Notes: generated from the sequence alone by a model not told the origin. Counted from the first letter of the stretch, positions 9,030-17,425 are shown. The stretch: DNA of 64,000 nucleotides from an uncultured Caulobacter sp. (GCA_937925635.1 CALALX010000084.1:1-64000), one strand, 5' to 3'. A program made the numbers and translations.

Positions 9030-9682
9030 CCCAGGTGCGCGAGGACTTCCGCGAGATGCTGCGGCTTGTGCGACCCGGCGCGCGCGCGCTCGACGTCGGC
9101 TGCGGCGGCGGGGAGCTGCTGGAGCTGCTGACCCGCGAGAAGGACATCGACGGCCGCGGCGTCGAGATCAGCCCCCAAGGCGTCTCGGCTTGCCTGGCGC
9201 GCGGTCTGGCCGTCATGCAGGGCGACGCCGACCGCGATCTTGAGCAGTTTCCGACGGGCGCCTTCGACTACGCCATCCTGTCCCAGACGCTGCAGGCGAC
9301 GCGCAATCCGCGCCAGGTGCTGAGTGAACTGATGCGCATCGCCGACCGGGCGGTGGTCAGCTTCCCCAACTTCGGACACTGGCGCGTGCGCTGGTCGTTG
9401 CTGCGCCGCGGCCGGATGCCGGAGACGCGATCGCTGCCCGAGCCCTGGTGGTCGACGCCGAACATACATCTCTGCACGCTCGCCGACTTCAACGCCCTGG
9501 TCGAGGACCTCGATCTGCGCATCGAGGCCAGCGCCGCCCTGGCCGAGGGGCAACCGGCCCGGCCGATGGATCCGTCGCGAGGCATCGAGAACTGGCGCGC
9601 CGAGGCCGCCCTCTTCCTGCTCGGCCGCCGGGACGGGGCCGTGGAACCCGAAGCGCCGCCGGGCGATCTCTTCGGCACATGA
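9026..9682 (+). CDS. metW: Methionine biosynthesis protein MetW
   Basis: A 218-residue methyltransferase-like protein. It has the SAM-binding glycine motif ALDVGCGGGELLELL (21-35), then GRGVEIS and the MetW-specific stretches ILSQTLQATRNPRQVL, VVSFPNFGHWRVR and WWSTPNIHLCT. MetW supports MetX in methionine synthesis, in some species by forming a complex with it. The ATG overlaps the metX stop (ATGA) and its own stop overlaps the next gene's ATG, so the three genes form a translationally coupled operon. The C-terminal ~20 residues are acidic and Pro-rich and probably not part of the fold. Confidence 0.96.
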   Translation: MTQVREDFREMLRLVRPGARALDVGCGGGELLELLTREKDIDGRGVEISPQGVSACLARGLAVMQGDADRDLEQFPTGAFDYAILSQTLQATRNPRQVLSELMRIADRAVVSFPNFGHWRVRWSLLRRGRMPETRSLPEPWWSTPNIHLCTLADFNALVEDLDLRIEASAALAEGQPARPMDPSRGIENWRAEAALFLLGRRDGAVEPEAPPGDLFGT

Positions 9683-10419
9683 AGATTCGCCTGGCCACCT
9701 ACAACGTCCATCGCTGCGTCGGGACCGACCGCAAGCTGGATGTCGAGCGGGTGGCCGAGGTGATCGCCGCCTGCCGGGCCGACATCGTCGCCCTGCAGGA
9801 ACTGGACGTCGGCCGCCGCCGCACCAACCACGTCGACCAGGCCCACCGGCTGGCCGAGTTGCTGCAGATGAAGTCCCGTTTCCATCCGGCCATGCACATC
9901 GAGGAGGAACGCTACGGCGACGCCATCCTGACCGCCCTGCCGGAACGATTGGTGAGGGCCGGCGCCCTGCCCACCCTTCCGAAATTCCGCGGGCTGGAGC
10001 CGCGGGGCGCCCTGTGGGTCGCGGTCGACCTCGGGGGCGTCGAGTTGCAGGTCATCAACACCCATCTGGGCCTCGTCCCGCGCGAGCAGCGCAAGCAGGC
10101 CGCCGCACTCATCGGCGAGGACTGGATGGCGTCCGAGGCCTTTACCGCCCCAGCCGTGCTGCTGGGCGACTTCAACGCCAGCCCGTACTCGCGCACCTAC
10201 GGCATGCTGGCGGCGGTGATCCGCGACGCCCAGACCGGCCGGGCGCGAGCGCCGACGGCGACCTACCCCTCGGCCTTTCCGTTCATGCGCATCGACCACG
10301 TCTTCGTGGCCGGCGATATCACGGTGACGGCGATCGAGTCGCCGTTTGATCCCCGGGCGCGGGTGGCGTCGGATCACCTTCCGCTGGTGGTGGAGCTGGA
10401 GATTCCGACGGCGCCTTGA
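9679..10419 (+). CDS. Endonuclease/exonuclease/phosphatase family protein
   Basis: A 246-residue EEP-superfamily metal-dependent phosphoesterase. Landmarks are LATYNVHRC (first metal site, Asn8), ALQELDVG (catalytic Glu), INTHLGL, LLGDFNASPYS (Asp/Asn pair), MRIDHVFV and the C-terminal catalytic ASDHLPLVVEL. All catalytic residues are present. Substrate may be nucleic acid, a phospholipid or a sugar phosphate; the family does not decide this. The ATG at 9679 overlaps the metW stop, so it is the third gene of the metX operon. Its last 101 bp overlap the 3' end of the convergent phospholipase D gene. Both encode phosphodiesterases, which may hint at lipid-related work, but that is inference. 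Confidence 0.9.
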   Translation: MKIRLATYNVHRCVGTDRKLDVERVAEVIAACRADIVALQELDVGRRRTNHVDQAHRLAELLQMKSRFHPAMHIEEERYGDAILTALPERLVRAGALPTLPKFRGLEPRGALWVAVDLGGVELQVINTHLGLVPREQRKQAAALIGEDWMASEAFTAPAVLLGDFNASPYSRTYGMLAAVIRDAQTGRARAPTATYPSAFPFMRIDHVFVAGDITVTAIESPFDPRARVASDHLPLVVELEIPTAP

Positions 10420-11899
10420 TCGCCTCGATCAACGCCAGCTGTTTGCGCAGCGACCGTCGCCGCGCCCAGGGCCGCCAGGCGTCATGGGGGTCGGTCGGAT
10501 CGCCCAGGCTCCAGGCCGCAACGAACCGTTCGACCGGTCCCAGCGGCCGGGCGTCGACGGGCTTCAGCCGCGCCGGGTCGACGTCGAGCAGGGCGATGGC
10601 GCCGGCGATCGTCTCCTCGCGCCGCAGCGCCTCCTCCACCTCCAGCAGGTTGCGACCCAGGTAGTGGCCGATCATCAGGTTGCGGAAGGTGGCGATCGTC
10701 TCCCGCGTCTCCGCTCCGGCGTCGCCCGGTTCAGCCTCGATGGCCATGTCGCACTCGGTGTCCAGCCCCTGCGACCGGTTGTTGAGGTTGGCTGAGCCGA
10801 TGCGAAGGAAGACGTCGTCGACGATCGTGACCTTGGAATGGACGATGATCGGACGATCCTGGCGGGTGCGGGCAGTGTAGGCGTGGAAGCGGCCGTGCAG
10901 GTCCGCTTCGGTCAGCCGGCCGATCGCCGCCATGCGGGCGCTGTCCATGGTCATGCGGTCGAAAAAGCTCGGGCTGGCCTCGGGACCGATGGTGAAGATC
11001 TCCGGTCCGTCCTCCTCGGCCAGCCGACGGCACAGGGCTTCAATGATGGTCGGGGCGGTCAGGTACTGGTTCTCGAGATAGATCAGGCGACGGGCCGCCG
11101 CGATGGCCGCGACATGCAGCTTCAACCCTTCACGGACGGCGCTGTGGGCTTTCCAGGACGGCTCGGTGCGGGCGAGGCCGATGGTCTCGCCGATCAGGTC
11201 GGGCGTGAAGCCGGCCGGCCAGGGGGAGTCCTCCCCGTGGTCAGGCCCGTCGACCTCCAGTCGCCCGCCGCCGGAGCGTTCCCAGCGATCGGCGAACAGC
11301 TGGCCGCAATCTTGCGCGATCGGCCCCTCCATCATCGTCGCCACGTCGTGCCGGGCCGGGTAGTGGCGCAGATTGGGCAGCCGCCGGCGCGGGTCGATGT
11401 CATGATGGTCGCAGGTGTCCCAGCGATCGGTCGACAGGTCGCCGCCGCTCACGAAGGCCAGCCGGCCGTCGATCACAATGATCTTCTGGTGATGGCAGGC
11501 GCTGGCCGGCAGGCTGCTGTCGAGCCGGAATTTCACGCGCGACCCCAGGAAGAAGCCCGCCGCCCTCTGCGGCGCGAACCCGCCCGGCGCGGCGATTAAC
11601 GGCGGCATCGCCCAGCACAGCACCCGCACGTCGAGCGCGGGGTTCAGCGCCGCCAGCCGGCGCAGCAGCAGGCCCAGCCGGTCCGCCGTCTGGGGTGAGC
11701 CGCTGCGCTCGACCTTGTCCGGCTGCATGCGGGTCAGGGCGTCGAAGGTCCAGGCCAGGATCCAGATCGACCGCCTGGCGTTCAGCATCGCCGCCTTCAC
11801 GGCCGCGAAATAGTCGGCCCCGTCGACCAGGAACGCGGCGGCGTCGGCCCGGCTTTTCCGCCAGCAGGTCTCGCCCTCGCGCAGGATCAGATCGCCCAT
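10319..11899 (-). CDS. Phospholipase D / transphosphatidylase family protein
   Basis: A 526-residue protein with two HKD motifs: HHQKIIVID (H137, K139, D144) followed by GRLAFVSGGDLS, and HSKVTIVDDVFLRIGSANLNNRS at about residue 375. This is the plan of phospholipase D and cardiolipin synthase relatives. There are no membrane helices. Start at 11899 (MGDLILREGE) is preferred; the upstream in-frame extension is Arg/Pro-rich and lacks homology. The last ~32 residues are a Pro/Ala/Ser tail with no fold, encoded entirely by the 101 bp that overlap the convergent EEP gene, so the tail may have arisen by read-through into that gene. Substrate is unknown. Confidence 0.93.
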   Translation of the reverse strand: MGDLILREGETCWRKSRADAAAFLVDGADYFAAVKAAMLNARRSIWILAWTFDALTRMQPDKVERSGSPQTADRLGLLLRRLAALNPALDVRVLCWAMPPLIAAPGGFAPQRAAGFFLGSRVKFRLDSSLPASACHHQKIIVIDGRLAFVSGGDLSTDRWDTCDHHDIDPRRRLPNLRHYPARHDVATMMEGPIAQDCGQLFADRWERSGGGRLEVDGPDHGEDSPWPAGFTPDLIGETIGLARTEPSWKAHSAVREGLKLHVAAIAAARRLIYLENQYLTAPTIIEALCRRLAEEDGPEIFTIGPEASPSFFDRMTMDSARMAAIGRLTEADLHGRFHAYTARTRQDRPIIVHSKVTIVDDVFLRIGSANLNNRSQGLDTECDMAIEAEPGDAGAETRETIATFRNLMIGHYLGRNLLEVEEALRREETIAGAIALLDVDPARLKPVDARPLGPVERFVAAWSLGDPTDPHDAWRPWARRRSLRKQLALIEAIKAPSESPAPPPAEGDPTPPAPGDQTATRSPSP

Positions 11900-11957
11900 G
11901 AAGCCCCTTGTAGCCGCGAAGGGATCAATGCGCGAAGGGCGGGGTGGGTTCAGGCGC

Positions 11958-12112
11958 GGGGACATGTTCCGGCGTCAGCCGGTACGTGTCCCCGGTGATG
12001 GAGGCGGGAGCACGAGAGGTGTCGTCACCACGGCTTCTTAGAGGCGTATCTCTGATCGGGGATTTACCGCGTTGATCGGGGACACGTACCGGCTTTGCCG
12101 GAACATGTCCCC
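11958..12112. repeat. Pair of family F palindromes in opposite orientation
   Basis: Two imperfect hairpins, 11958-11993 and 12078-12112. The first reads GGGGACATGTTCCGG, a 6-nt loop, then CCGGTACGTGTCCCC; the second is its reverse complement apart from the loop. Each 15-bp arm of one copy matches the other copy exactly. They lie between the P-II gene and the phospholipase D gene. Related hairpins occur at 47672-47755. Confidence 0.85.
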
Positions 12113-12119
12113 GCACCCC

Positions 12120-12464
12120 CTACCCCGCGATCGCGGCCGCGCCGGCCTCGCCCGTCCGGATGCGCAGGGCCTGTTCCAGGTCCATCACGAAGACCTTGCC
12201 GTCGCCGATCTTGCCGCTGTTGGCGGTGCGGATGATGGCGTCGATGACCGGCTGGACGAGGTCGTCGGAGACCGCGATCTCCAGCTTCACCTTGGGCAGC
12301 AGCTTCACCTCGTACTCGGCGCCGCGATAGACCTCGGTCTTGCCCTTCTGCCGGCCGTAACCGCGCACCTCGGTGACCGTCAGTCCGGAGGCGCCCGCCT
12401 CAGTCACGCCGTCGAGCACCGCGTCGAGGCGGCTGGGCTTGATGACGGCGACGATCATCTTCAT
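12120..12464 (-). CDS. P-II family nitrogen regulatory protein
   Basis: A 114-residue GlnB/GlnK-type trimeric signal protein that reports glutamine, 2-oxoglutarate and ATP/ADP status to its partners. The start at 12464 gives MKMIVAVIKPSRL. The T-loop is complete (GYGRQKGKTEVYRGAEY) with the uridylylated tyrosine at position 51, followed by LLPKVKLEI and the C-terminal IGDGKVFVMDLEQALRIRTGE. It is an orphan: neither amtB nor glnA is adjacent, so glnB versus glnK cannot be decided by context. Spacing to the upstream methyltransferase gene is 40 bp, and that gap contains a palindrome (12492-12502) almost identical to the PhaR-box candidate at 17537. Confidence 0.95.
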   Translation of the reverse strand: MKMIVAVIKPSRLDAVLDGVTEAGASGLTVTEVRGYGRQKGKTEVYRGAEYEVKLLPKVKLEIAVSDDLVQPVIDAIIRTANSGKIGDGKVFVMDLEQALRIRTGEAGAAAIAG

Positions 12465-12491
12465 GGGCGACTCTCCGGCCGGGGGCTCATG

Positions 12492-12502
12492 GTGCACTGC
12501 AA
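12492..12502. promoter_or_regulatory. PhaR-box-like palindrome upstream of P-II gene
   Basis: GTGCACTGCAA matches the reverse complement of the phaA/phaR palindrome at 17537-17547 at 10 of 11 positions. It lies 28 bp upstream of the P-II start codon. Whether PhaR binds here is a guess from the similarity alone. Confidence 0.3.
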
Positions 12503-12504
12503 CA

Positions 12505-13293
12505 CTACGAGGAAACCCGCCCCCGGGCCAAGGGGGTCTCGCGCGCGACCGGCTCCGGCGCCCGTCCGGCGGGCGTTCCAGGCACGGGCGACAGCACGCC
12601 GGGCGCGAAAACCCGCGCCCGGGCGCGCACCGCGCGCGGCTTGACGGCGAAGGTCTGCTTCACCGCCTCCATGAGGATGAGGCCCGCCAACGGCGGCCAC
12701 AGCCAGGCGCCGACCTGTTCGAAGCCCTCCGCCCAGCGCGCCGTCCAGTTGAACGGCGGCACGTAGAGCGCGCGGGTCCAGCCGGAGGGCTCCAGGTCGG
12801 CCTCGCGCAACACGATCTCCAGCTGGCGACGACTCCACGGGCGGCCGTGGCCGAAGGGGGTGCCCTCGGCGTTGGACCACAGGCCGTTGCGCGCGGCGAC
12901 GGCGACGATCACCCGACCCGACGGCGCCAGAACGCGGCAGACCTCCTGCATCAGCGCCACGGCGTCCTCGGCTTCCTCCAGCGCATGGACGCAGACGACG
13001 CGGTCAAACATGGCGTTGGGCAGGGGCAGGGCGGTCTCGTCGGCCAGGCAGGCGAGGTTGCGGCCGCCGGCCGGCCAGACCTCGACGCCCTGGACGGCGG
13101 GCATGACCGCCACCGTGCGGCGGGCCCGCTCGCGGACGCTCTCCAGATAGGGGGTGGCGTAGCCGAGGCCGAGGAAGTCCAGGCCGCGCGGATCGCCCCA
13201 GGCCTCGCTCAGCTTTCGCGCCACCATCTCCCGCGCCGCGCGGCCGCGGGCGGAGGCGTAGAAGGCGCGGAGCTCGAGGACGTCGCGGCGCAT
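12505..13293 (-). CDS. Class I SAM-dependent methyltransferase domain protein
   Basis: A 262-residue protein with an N-terminal helical segment (LRAFYASARGRAAREMVARKL) and a methyltransferase-11-like fold: DFLGLGYATPYL takes the place of the glycine-rich motif I, followed by LPLPNAMFDRVVCVHALEEAED and LAPSGRVIVAVAARNGLW. The last ~60 residues are basic and Pro-rich and probably unstructured. The divergent pairing with gloB is one I associate with alphaproteobacterial genomes. Substrate is unknown. Motif I (GLGYATPYLE) departs from the usual GxGxG, so activity is not certain. Confidence 0.85.
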   Translation of the reverse strand: MRRDVLELRAFYASARGRAAREMVARKLSEAWGDPRGLDFLGLGYATPYLESVRERARRTVAVMPAVQGVEVWPAGGRNLACLADETALPLPNAMFDRVVCVHALEEAEDAVALMQEVCRVLAPSGRVIVAVAARNGLWSNAEGTPFGHGRPWSRRQLEIVLREADLEPSGWTRALYVPPFNWTARWAEGFEQVGAWLWPPLAGLILMEAVKQTFAVKPRAVRARARVFAPGVLSPVPGTPAGRAPEPVARETPLARGRVSS

Positions 13294-13323
13294 GGGGGTC
13301 CTTATGTCACTGTTCGGGCCGGT

Positions 13324-13433
13324 GCGTCCTTCGACACGGCCGTTCCGGCCTGCTCAGGATGACGTGGATCGGTGTATAGCTGCAAACCTACGTCATCCTG
13401 AGCAGCGTCCGCAGGACGCGTGTCGAAGGACGC
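13324..13433. repeat. Long inverted repeat, family B, copy 1, in a divergent promoter region
   Basis: Left arm 13324-13365 (starting GCGTCCTTCGACACG) and right arm 13390-13433 (ending CGTGTCGAAGGACGC) are inverted copies that differ mainly in a ~12-bp middle block. The inner ends are TGCTCAGGATGACGT and ACGTCATCCTGAGCA. The element occupies about 110 of the 154 bp between the methyltransferase gene and gloB. Confidence 0.88.
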
Positions 13434-13447
13434 AACGAGGCTGCCCC

Positions 13448-14200
13448 ATGTCCATCACCGTCCACCAGTTTCCCTGCCTCGCCGACAACTACGGCTTTCT
13501 TGTGCGCGACGATGCGACGGGGAAGACAGCCTGTATCGACACGCCCGACGCCGACGCCATCCTGGCCGAGCTCGGCAAGCTGGGCTGGTCGCTGGACCTG
13601 GTGCTCAACACCCACTGGCACCCCGACCACGCCGGCGGAAACGCGCGGCTGAAGAGTGAAACCGGCTGCATCGTCATCGGCCCGGCCGAGGTCGAGCGCA
13701 TCGGCGCGGCGCCCGATCGGGTGGTCGACGAGGGCGATATCGTCCGGCTGGGAGAGACCCGCTTCGAGGTGATCAACACCGGCGGCCACACCCTGGGCCA
13801 CATCACCTTCTACGACGCCGTCGACCACGTGGCCTTCGTCGGCGACACCCTGTTCGCGCTCGGCTGTGGCCGCCTCTTCGAGGGTACGCCGCAGCAGATG
13901 TGGACCAGCCTGCGGAAGCTGGCCGCCCTGCCGGACGACGTCACCGTCTACTGCGCCCATGAATACACCGCCGCCAACGCCCGATTCGCGCTTTCGGTCG
14001 ACGCCGACCCGGCTCTGAAGGCGCGGACGGACGCCATCTTCGCGGCGCGCGAGCGCGGCGAATGGACAGTGCCGACCACCATCGGCCTGGAGAAAGCCAC
14101 CAATCCCTTCCTGCGCGCGCCCGTCCTGCGCCCGGATATCGCCGATCCGGCCGAGGCCTTCGGCGCCGTCCGCGCGGCCAAGGACAGCTTCAAGGGATGA
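13448..14200 (+). CDS. gloB: Hydroxyacylglutathione hydrolase (glyoxalase II)
   Basis: A 250-residue metallo-beta-lactamase-fold hydrolase that splits S-D-lactoylglutathione in methylglyoxal detoxification. The start at 13448 gives MSITVHQFPCLADNYGFLV. The dinuclear metal motif is THWHPDHAGG with H56, H58, D60 and H61, followed by TGGHTLGHI, FVGDTLFALGCGR and AHEYTAANARFA; the glutathione-binding C-terminal domain is complete. Its upstream region is mostly the family B repeat, so its promoter must lie in or beside it. It overlaps the cupin gene by ATGA at 14197-14200. Confidence 0.96.
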   Translation: MSITVHQFPCLADNYGFLVRDDATGKTACIDTPDADAILAELGKLGWSLDLVLNTHWHPDHAGGNARLKSETGCIVIGPAEVERIGAAPDRVVDEGDIVRLGETRFEVINTGGHTLGHITFYDAVDHVAFVGDTLFALGCGRLFEGTPQQMWTSLRKLAALPDDVTVYCAHEYTAANARFALSVDADPALKARTDAIFAARERGEWTVPTTIGLEKATNPFLRAPVLRPDIADPAEAFGAVRAAKDSFKG

Positions 14201-14610
14201 CGGCGCCGCATCCGGCCGCACAGGAGATCGTCAGCCGGCTGGGGCTGGCGCCGCATCCCGAGGGGGGCTGGTTCCGCGAGACCCACCGCGACGCCGCCTC
14301 GACCGCGATCTATTTTCTGCTCGCGGCCGGGCAGGAGAGCCGCTGGCACCGCGTGCACGGGTCGGCCGAGGTATGGCTCTTCCACGCCGGGGCGCCGCTG
14401 CGGCTGGACATCGGCGCGGCTTCGCTGACCCTGGGCGTGGACCTCGCCGCCGGCCAGGGGCCGCAGGCGGTGGTCCCGCCGGGCGCATGGCAAAAGGCGC
14501 GGTCGCTCGGCGACTGGACGCTGGTCAGCTGCACCGTGGCGCCGCCCTTCGACTTCGCGAACTTCGAGATGGCCGACGAGGGCTGGACGCCGGACAGCCG
14601 CGCGACCTGA
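14197..14610 (+). CDS. DUF985 / cupin-5 family protein
   Basis: A 137-residue single-domain cupin of the DUF985 group. Landmarks are LGLAPHPEGGWFRETHRD, AIYFLLAAGQESRWHRVHGSAEVWLFHAGAPL and VVPPGAWQKARSLGDWTLVSCTVAPPFDFANFE. The HRV-H and E residues in the second stretch are in the place of cupin metal ligands. No reaction is established for this family; a sugar epimerase-like or binding role is sometimes proposed. The ATG at 14197 overlaps the gloB stop, so it is cotranslated with glyoxalase II. Confidence 0.9.
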   Translation: MTAPHPAAQEIVSRLGLAPHPEGGWFRETHRDAASTAIYFLLAAGQESRWHRVHGSAEVWLFHAGAPLRLDIGAASLTLGVDLAAGQGPQAVVPPGAWQKARSLGDWTLVSCTVAPPFDFANFEMADEGWTPDSRAT

Positions 14611-14625
14611 CGCCAGCGCCTCCGG

Positions 14626-15405
14626 CTATCGCCGGAACGCCACCTGGATGATGCGTTCGGACGAGGGGCGACCGGCGAGACCCTGGTCCGGAGCGACCAC
14701 GATCAGCAGCACGTTGTTCTTGATCACCACCGCCGGGCGGGCGCCCTCGACGATGACCACCTTGCCGATCCGGCCCAGCTGGGACTGGCCGTTCGGCGTG
14801 CCCGACAAACGTACGATGGCCTCGGAGGCGACCAGAGAGGCGTCAGCGATCAGGGCCGACGAGGCCGGCGAGGCGTCGGCCTCGAAGCCGATGGTTCGGC
14901 CGGCGGCCTTGCTGGCCCGGCCGCTGGCCAGCCTCAGCATCTGGTAGAGCGCCAGCGGGCTGACCGGCTTGAGGCGCAAGGGCTGCACCGCTCCGGCCAC
15001 CTCGGCGGCGGCGCCGCCCGGACGCTTGCGCGTGAACAGGGTGAAGCCGCCGACCTTGGTGGCCCGCAGGATCAGCTGGCCGAGGTCGTTCTTGTAGTTG
15101 ATGTCGCCGCGGGGGCCGACCTCGGGCTGCAGGACCCAGACTTCGTAGCTGCTTTCGAACTTCAGCAGAGGTTTCCCGCTGCTGCGGTCAAGGATGAAGC
15201 CTTCGCCGGACTCCGTGACATACCGCGCGACCGGCGGCGGCGGCGCGCGTCGCTGCGACTCGGCCGGCTTGTCGGGAAACAGGAAATCTCTGAGCGAACC
15301 CTGCGCATGCGAGGGCGCCACCGCGCAAAGCAGCGCGAAAGCCGTCGCCAGGTTCAGCGCGGCCACAGGAAACCGGAGACCCGTCCTCGCCATCCTCCAA
15401 GCCAT
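14626..15405 (-). CDS. DUF4908 exported protein
   Basis: About 259 residues (start at 15405; ATG at 15393 is equally possible and gives 255). The N-terminus is a signal peptide with cleavage near AVAPSHAQ. The mature part has FLFPDKPAES, a Pro-rich linker (RAPPPP), then a beta-rich domain: VARYVTESGEGFILDRSSGKPLLKFESSYEVWVL, and RGDINYKNDLGQLILRATKVGGFTLFTRKRPGG. The final part has strands VVIVEGARPAVVIKNNVLLIVVAP. This matches the DUF4908 family as I remember it, found mainly in Caulobacterales. Function is unknown. It is downstream of phaB on the opposite side of a 75-bp gap and convergent with the cupin gene. Confidence 0.8.
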   Translation of the reverse strand: MAWRMARTGLRFPVAALNLATAFALLCAVAPSHAQGSLRDFLFPDKPAESQRRAPPPPVARYVTESGEGFILDRSSGKPLLKFESSYEVWVLQPEVGPRGDINYKNDLGQLILRATKVGGFTLFTRKRPGGAAAEVAGAVQPLRLKPVSPLALYQMLRLASGRASKAAGRTIGFEADASPASSALIADASLVASEAIVRLSGTPNGQSQLGRIGKVVIVEGARPAVVIKNNVLLIVVAPDQGLAGRPSSERIIQVAFRR

Positions 15406-15480
15406 GCACGGCGACTGGGGCGAATCTTGGACGGGTTCCGGGCGGCGGCCGAGTCGCGCCACCGCCGTCACCCAAAGGCC

Positions 15481-16206
15481 TCAGGAGGCCAGGTACTGGC
15501 CGCCGTTCAGGGTGAAGGTCGCGCCCGTGACGAAACCGGCGCGCTCGCCCGCCAGATAGGCGACCATGTCGGCGATCTCCTCGCCCTTGCCCAGGCGGCC
15601 GACGGGAATGCCGGCGATGATGCCCTGCAGGACGTTCTCAGGCACCGCGGCGACCATGTCCGTGTCGATGTAGCCCGGGCAGATCACGTTGACGGTGATG
15701 CCCTTCTTGGCGTTCTCCAGGGCCAGGGCCTTGGTGAAACCGATCACGCCGGCCTTGGCCGCCGAGTAGTTGGTTTGGCCGACCTGGCCCTTCTGGCCGT
15801 TGATCGAGCTGATGTTGATCACTCGGCCCCAGTTGCGCTCGCGCATGCCGTCGATGACCTGGCGAGTCATGTTGAAGGCGCTGTCCATGTTCACGCGGAT
15901 GACTTCCGACCATTGGTCGTAGGTCATCTTGTGGAAGAAGCCGTCACGAGTGATGCCGGCGTTGTTGACCAGGACGTCGATCGGGCCGAGTTCGGCGGCG
16001 ACCGCGGCGGCGGCCTTCTGGCAATCCTCGAACGAGCCGACGTTGCCCTTGACCACCATCACGCCAAGTTCCTTGGCGCAGGCGGCCGCGGCCTCATCGT
16101 TGCCGGAATAGCCGGCGGCCACCTTCATGCCGTCGTTCTTGAGACGCTCGACGATGGCCCGGCCGATGCCGCGCGTGCCGCCCGTGACGAATGCAACCCT
16201 GGTCAT
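15481..16206 (-). CDS. phaB: Acetoacetyl-CoA reductase
   Basis: A 241-residue short-chain dehydrogenase that reduces acetoacetyl-CoA to (R)-3-hydroxybutyryl-CoA with NADPH for polyhydroxybutyrate synthesis. The cofactor motif is VTGGTRGIGRAI (8-19), followed by NNAGITRDGFFHKM, the catalytic Ser in INISSINGQKGQVGQTNYSAAKAG (Tyr and Lys of YxxxK included) and CPGYIDTDMV. The GQKGQVGQ sequence is typical of PhaB rather than FabG. It follows phaA after 43 bp and is presumably cotranscribed. A PHA synthase (phaC) is not in this window. Confidence 0.96.
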   Translation of the reverse strand: MTRVAFVTGGTRGIGRAIVERLKNDGMKVAAGYSGNDEAAAACAKELGVMVVKGNVGSFEDCQKAAAAVAAELGPIDVLVNNAGITRDGFFHKMTYDQWSEVIRVNMDSAFNMTRQVIDGMRERNWGRVINISSINGQKGQVGQTNYSAAKAGVIGFTKALALENAKKGITVNVICPGYIDTDMVAAVPENVLQGIIAGIPVGRLGKGEEIADMVAYLAGERAGFVTGATFTLNGGQYLAS

Positions 16207-16249
16207 TGCGCTTTCCCTGTACCCTTAGCTTTTTGATTTGTTTGAAGAT

Positions 16250-17425
16250 CTAGATCGCCTCGACGCACATGGCCACGCCCATGCCGCCGCCGACGCAGAG
16301 CGTCGCCGCGCCCTTCTTGGCGCCCGAGCGCTTCATTTCGTGCAGCAGGGTGGTCAGGATCCGCGCGCCGGACGCGCCGATCGGGTGGCCGATGGCGATG
16401 GCCCCGCCGTTGACGTTGGTCTTGTCCGGGTCGAGGCCCAGCTCGCGGACCACCGACAGGGACTGGGCGGCGAAGGCTTCGTTCGACTCGACGAGATCGA
16501 GGTCGGACACCTTCCAGCCGGCCTTCTCCAGCGCCTTCTTCATCGCGGGGATCGGGCCGGTGCCCATGATCTCCGGCTCGACGCCGGCGTTCGCCCAGGA
16601 GGCGATGCGAGCCAGCGGCTTGAGGCCGCGCTTCTTCGCCTCTTCGGCGCTCATCAGCACCAGCGCGGCGGCGCCGTCGTTGAGGCCTGACGCGTTGGCG
16701 GCGGTCACCGAGCCGTCCTTGGTGAAGGCGGGCTTCAGGCCAGCCATGCTTTCGTAGGTCGCGCCGTGGCGGATGTACTCGTCGTTCTCCACGACGACGT
16801 CGCCCTTTCGGCCCTTGATGGTCACCGGCGCGATCTCGCCCGCGAACCTGCCGGCCTTCTGGGCGGCCTCGGCGCGATTCTGGGACGTCACGGCGAAGCG
16901 ATCCTGGTCCTCACGGGTGATCTGCCAGCGGCTGGCGATGTTCTCCGCCGTCTGGCCCATGTGGTAGCCGTGGAAGGCGTCCCACAGGCCGTCCTTGATC
17001 ATCGTGTCGACGAAGCCGAGATCGCCCATCTTCTTGCCGTCGCGGATGTGGGCGGCGTGCGGCGACTGACTCATGCTCTCCTGGCCGCCGGCGACGACGA
17101 CGCTGGCCGAGCCGTCAGCGATCTGCTGGGCGGCGAGGGCCACCGCGCGCAGGCCGGACCCGCACAGCTGGTTCAGGCTCCAGGCCGGGCTTTCGACCGG
17201 GATGCCGGCGTTGATGCTGGCCTGACGGGCGGGACCCTGGCCGGCGCCGGCCTGCAGCACCTGGCCCATGATCACCTCGTCCACGTCGGCCGGGCTGATT
17301 CCGGCGCGCTCGACGGCGGCCTGGATGGCGATTTTGCCCAGTTCGTGGGCCGGCAGGCTCGACAGCGAGCCGTTGAAGGAGCCCACGGGCGTGCGGGCGG
17401 CCGAAACGATGACGATGTCAGTCAT
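16250..17425 (-). CDS. phaA: Acetyl-CoA C-acetyltransferase (beta-ketothiolase)
   Basis: A 391-residue thiolase that condenses two acetyl-CoA into acetoacetyl-CoA. The acyl-accepting Cys is in NQLCGSGLRAVALAAQQI (near residue 88). The second half carries NGGAIAIGHPIGASGARI with the catalytic His and the C-terminal LCVGGGMGVAMCVE with the proton-shuttling Cys. Being first in the operon with phaB and facing phaR, it is the biosynthetic PhaA rather than a beta-oxidation thiolase. The divergent gap (17426-17643) should contain its promoter and a PhaR operator. Confidence 0.97.
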   Translation of the reverse strand: MTDIVIVSAARTPVGSFNGSLSSLPAHELGKIAIQAAVERAGISPADVDEVIMGQVLQAGAGQGPARQASINAGIPVESPAWSLNQLCGSGLRAVALAAQQIADGSASVVVAGGQESMSQSPHAAHIRDGKKMGDLGFVDTMIKDGLWDAFHGYHMGQTAENIASRWQITREDQDRFAVTSQNRAEAAQKAGRFAGEIAPVTIKGRKGDVVVENDEYIRHGATYESMAGLKPAFTKDGSVTAANASGLNDGAAALVLMSAEEAKKRGLKPLARIASWANAGVEPEIMGTGPIPAMKKALEKAGWKVSDLDLVESNEAFAAQSLSVVRELGLDPDKTNVNGGAIAIGHPIGASGARILTTLLHEMKRSGAKKGAATLCVGGGMGVAMCVEAI

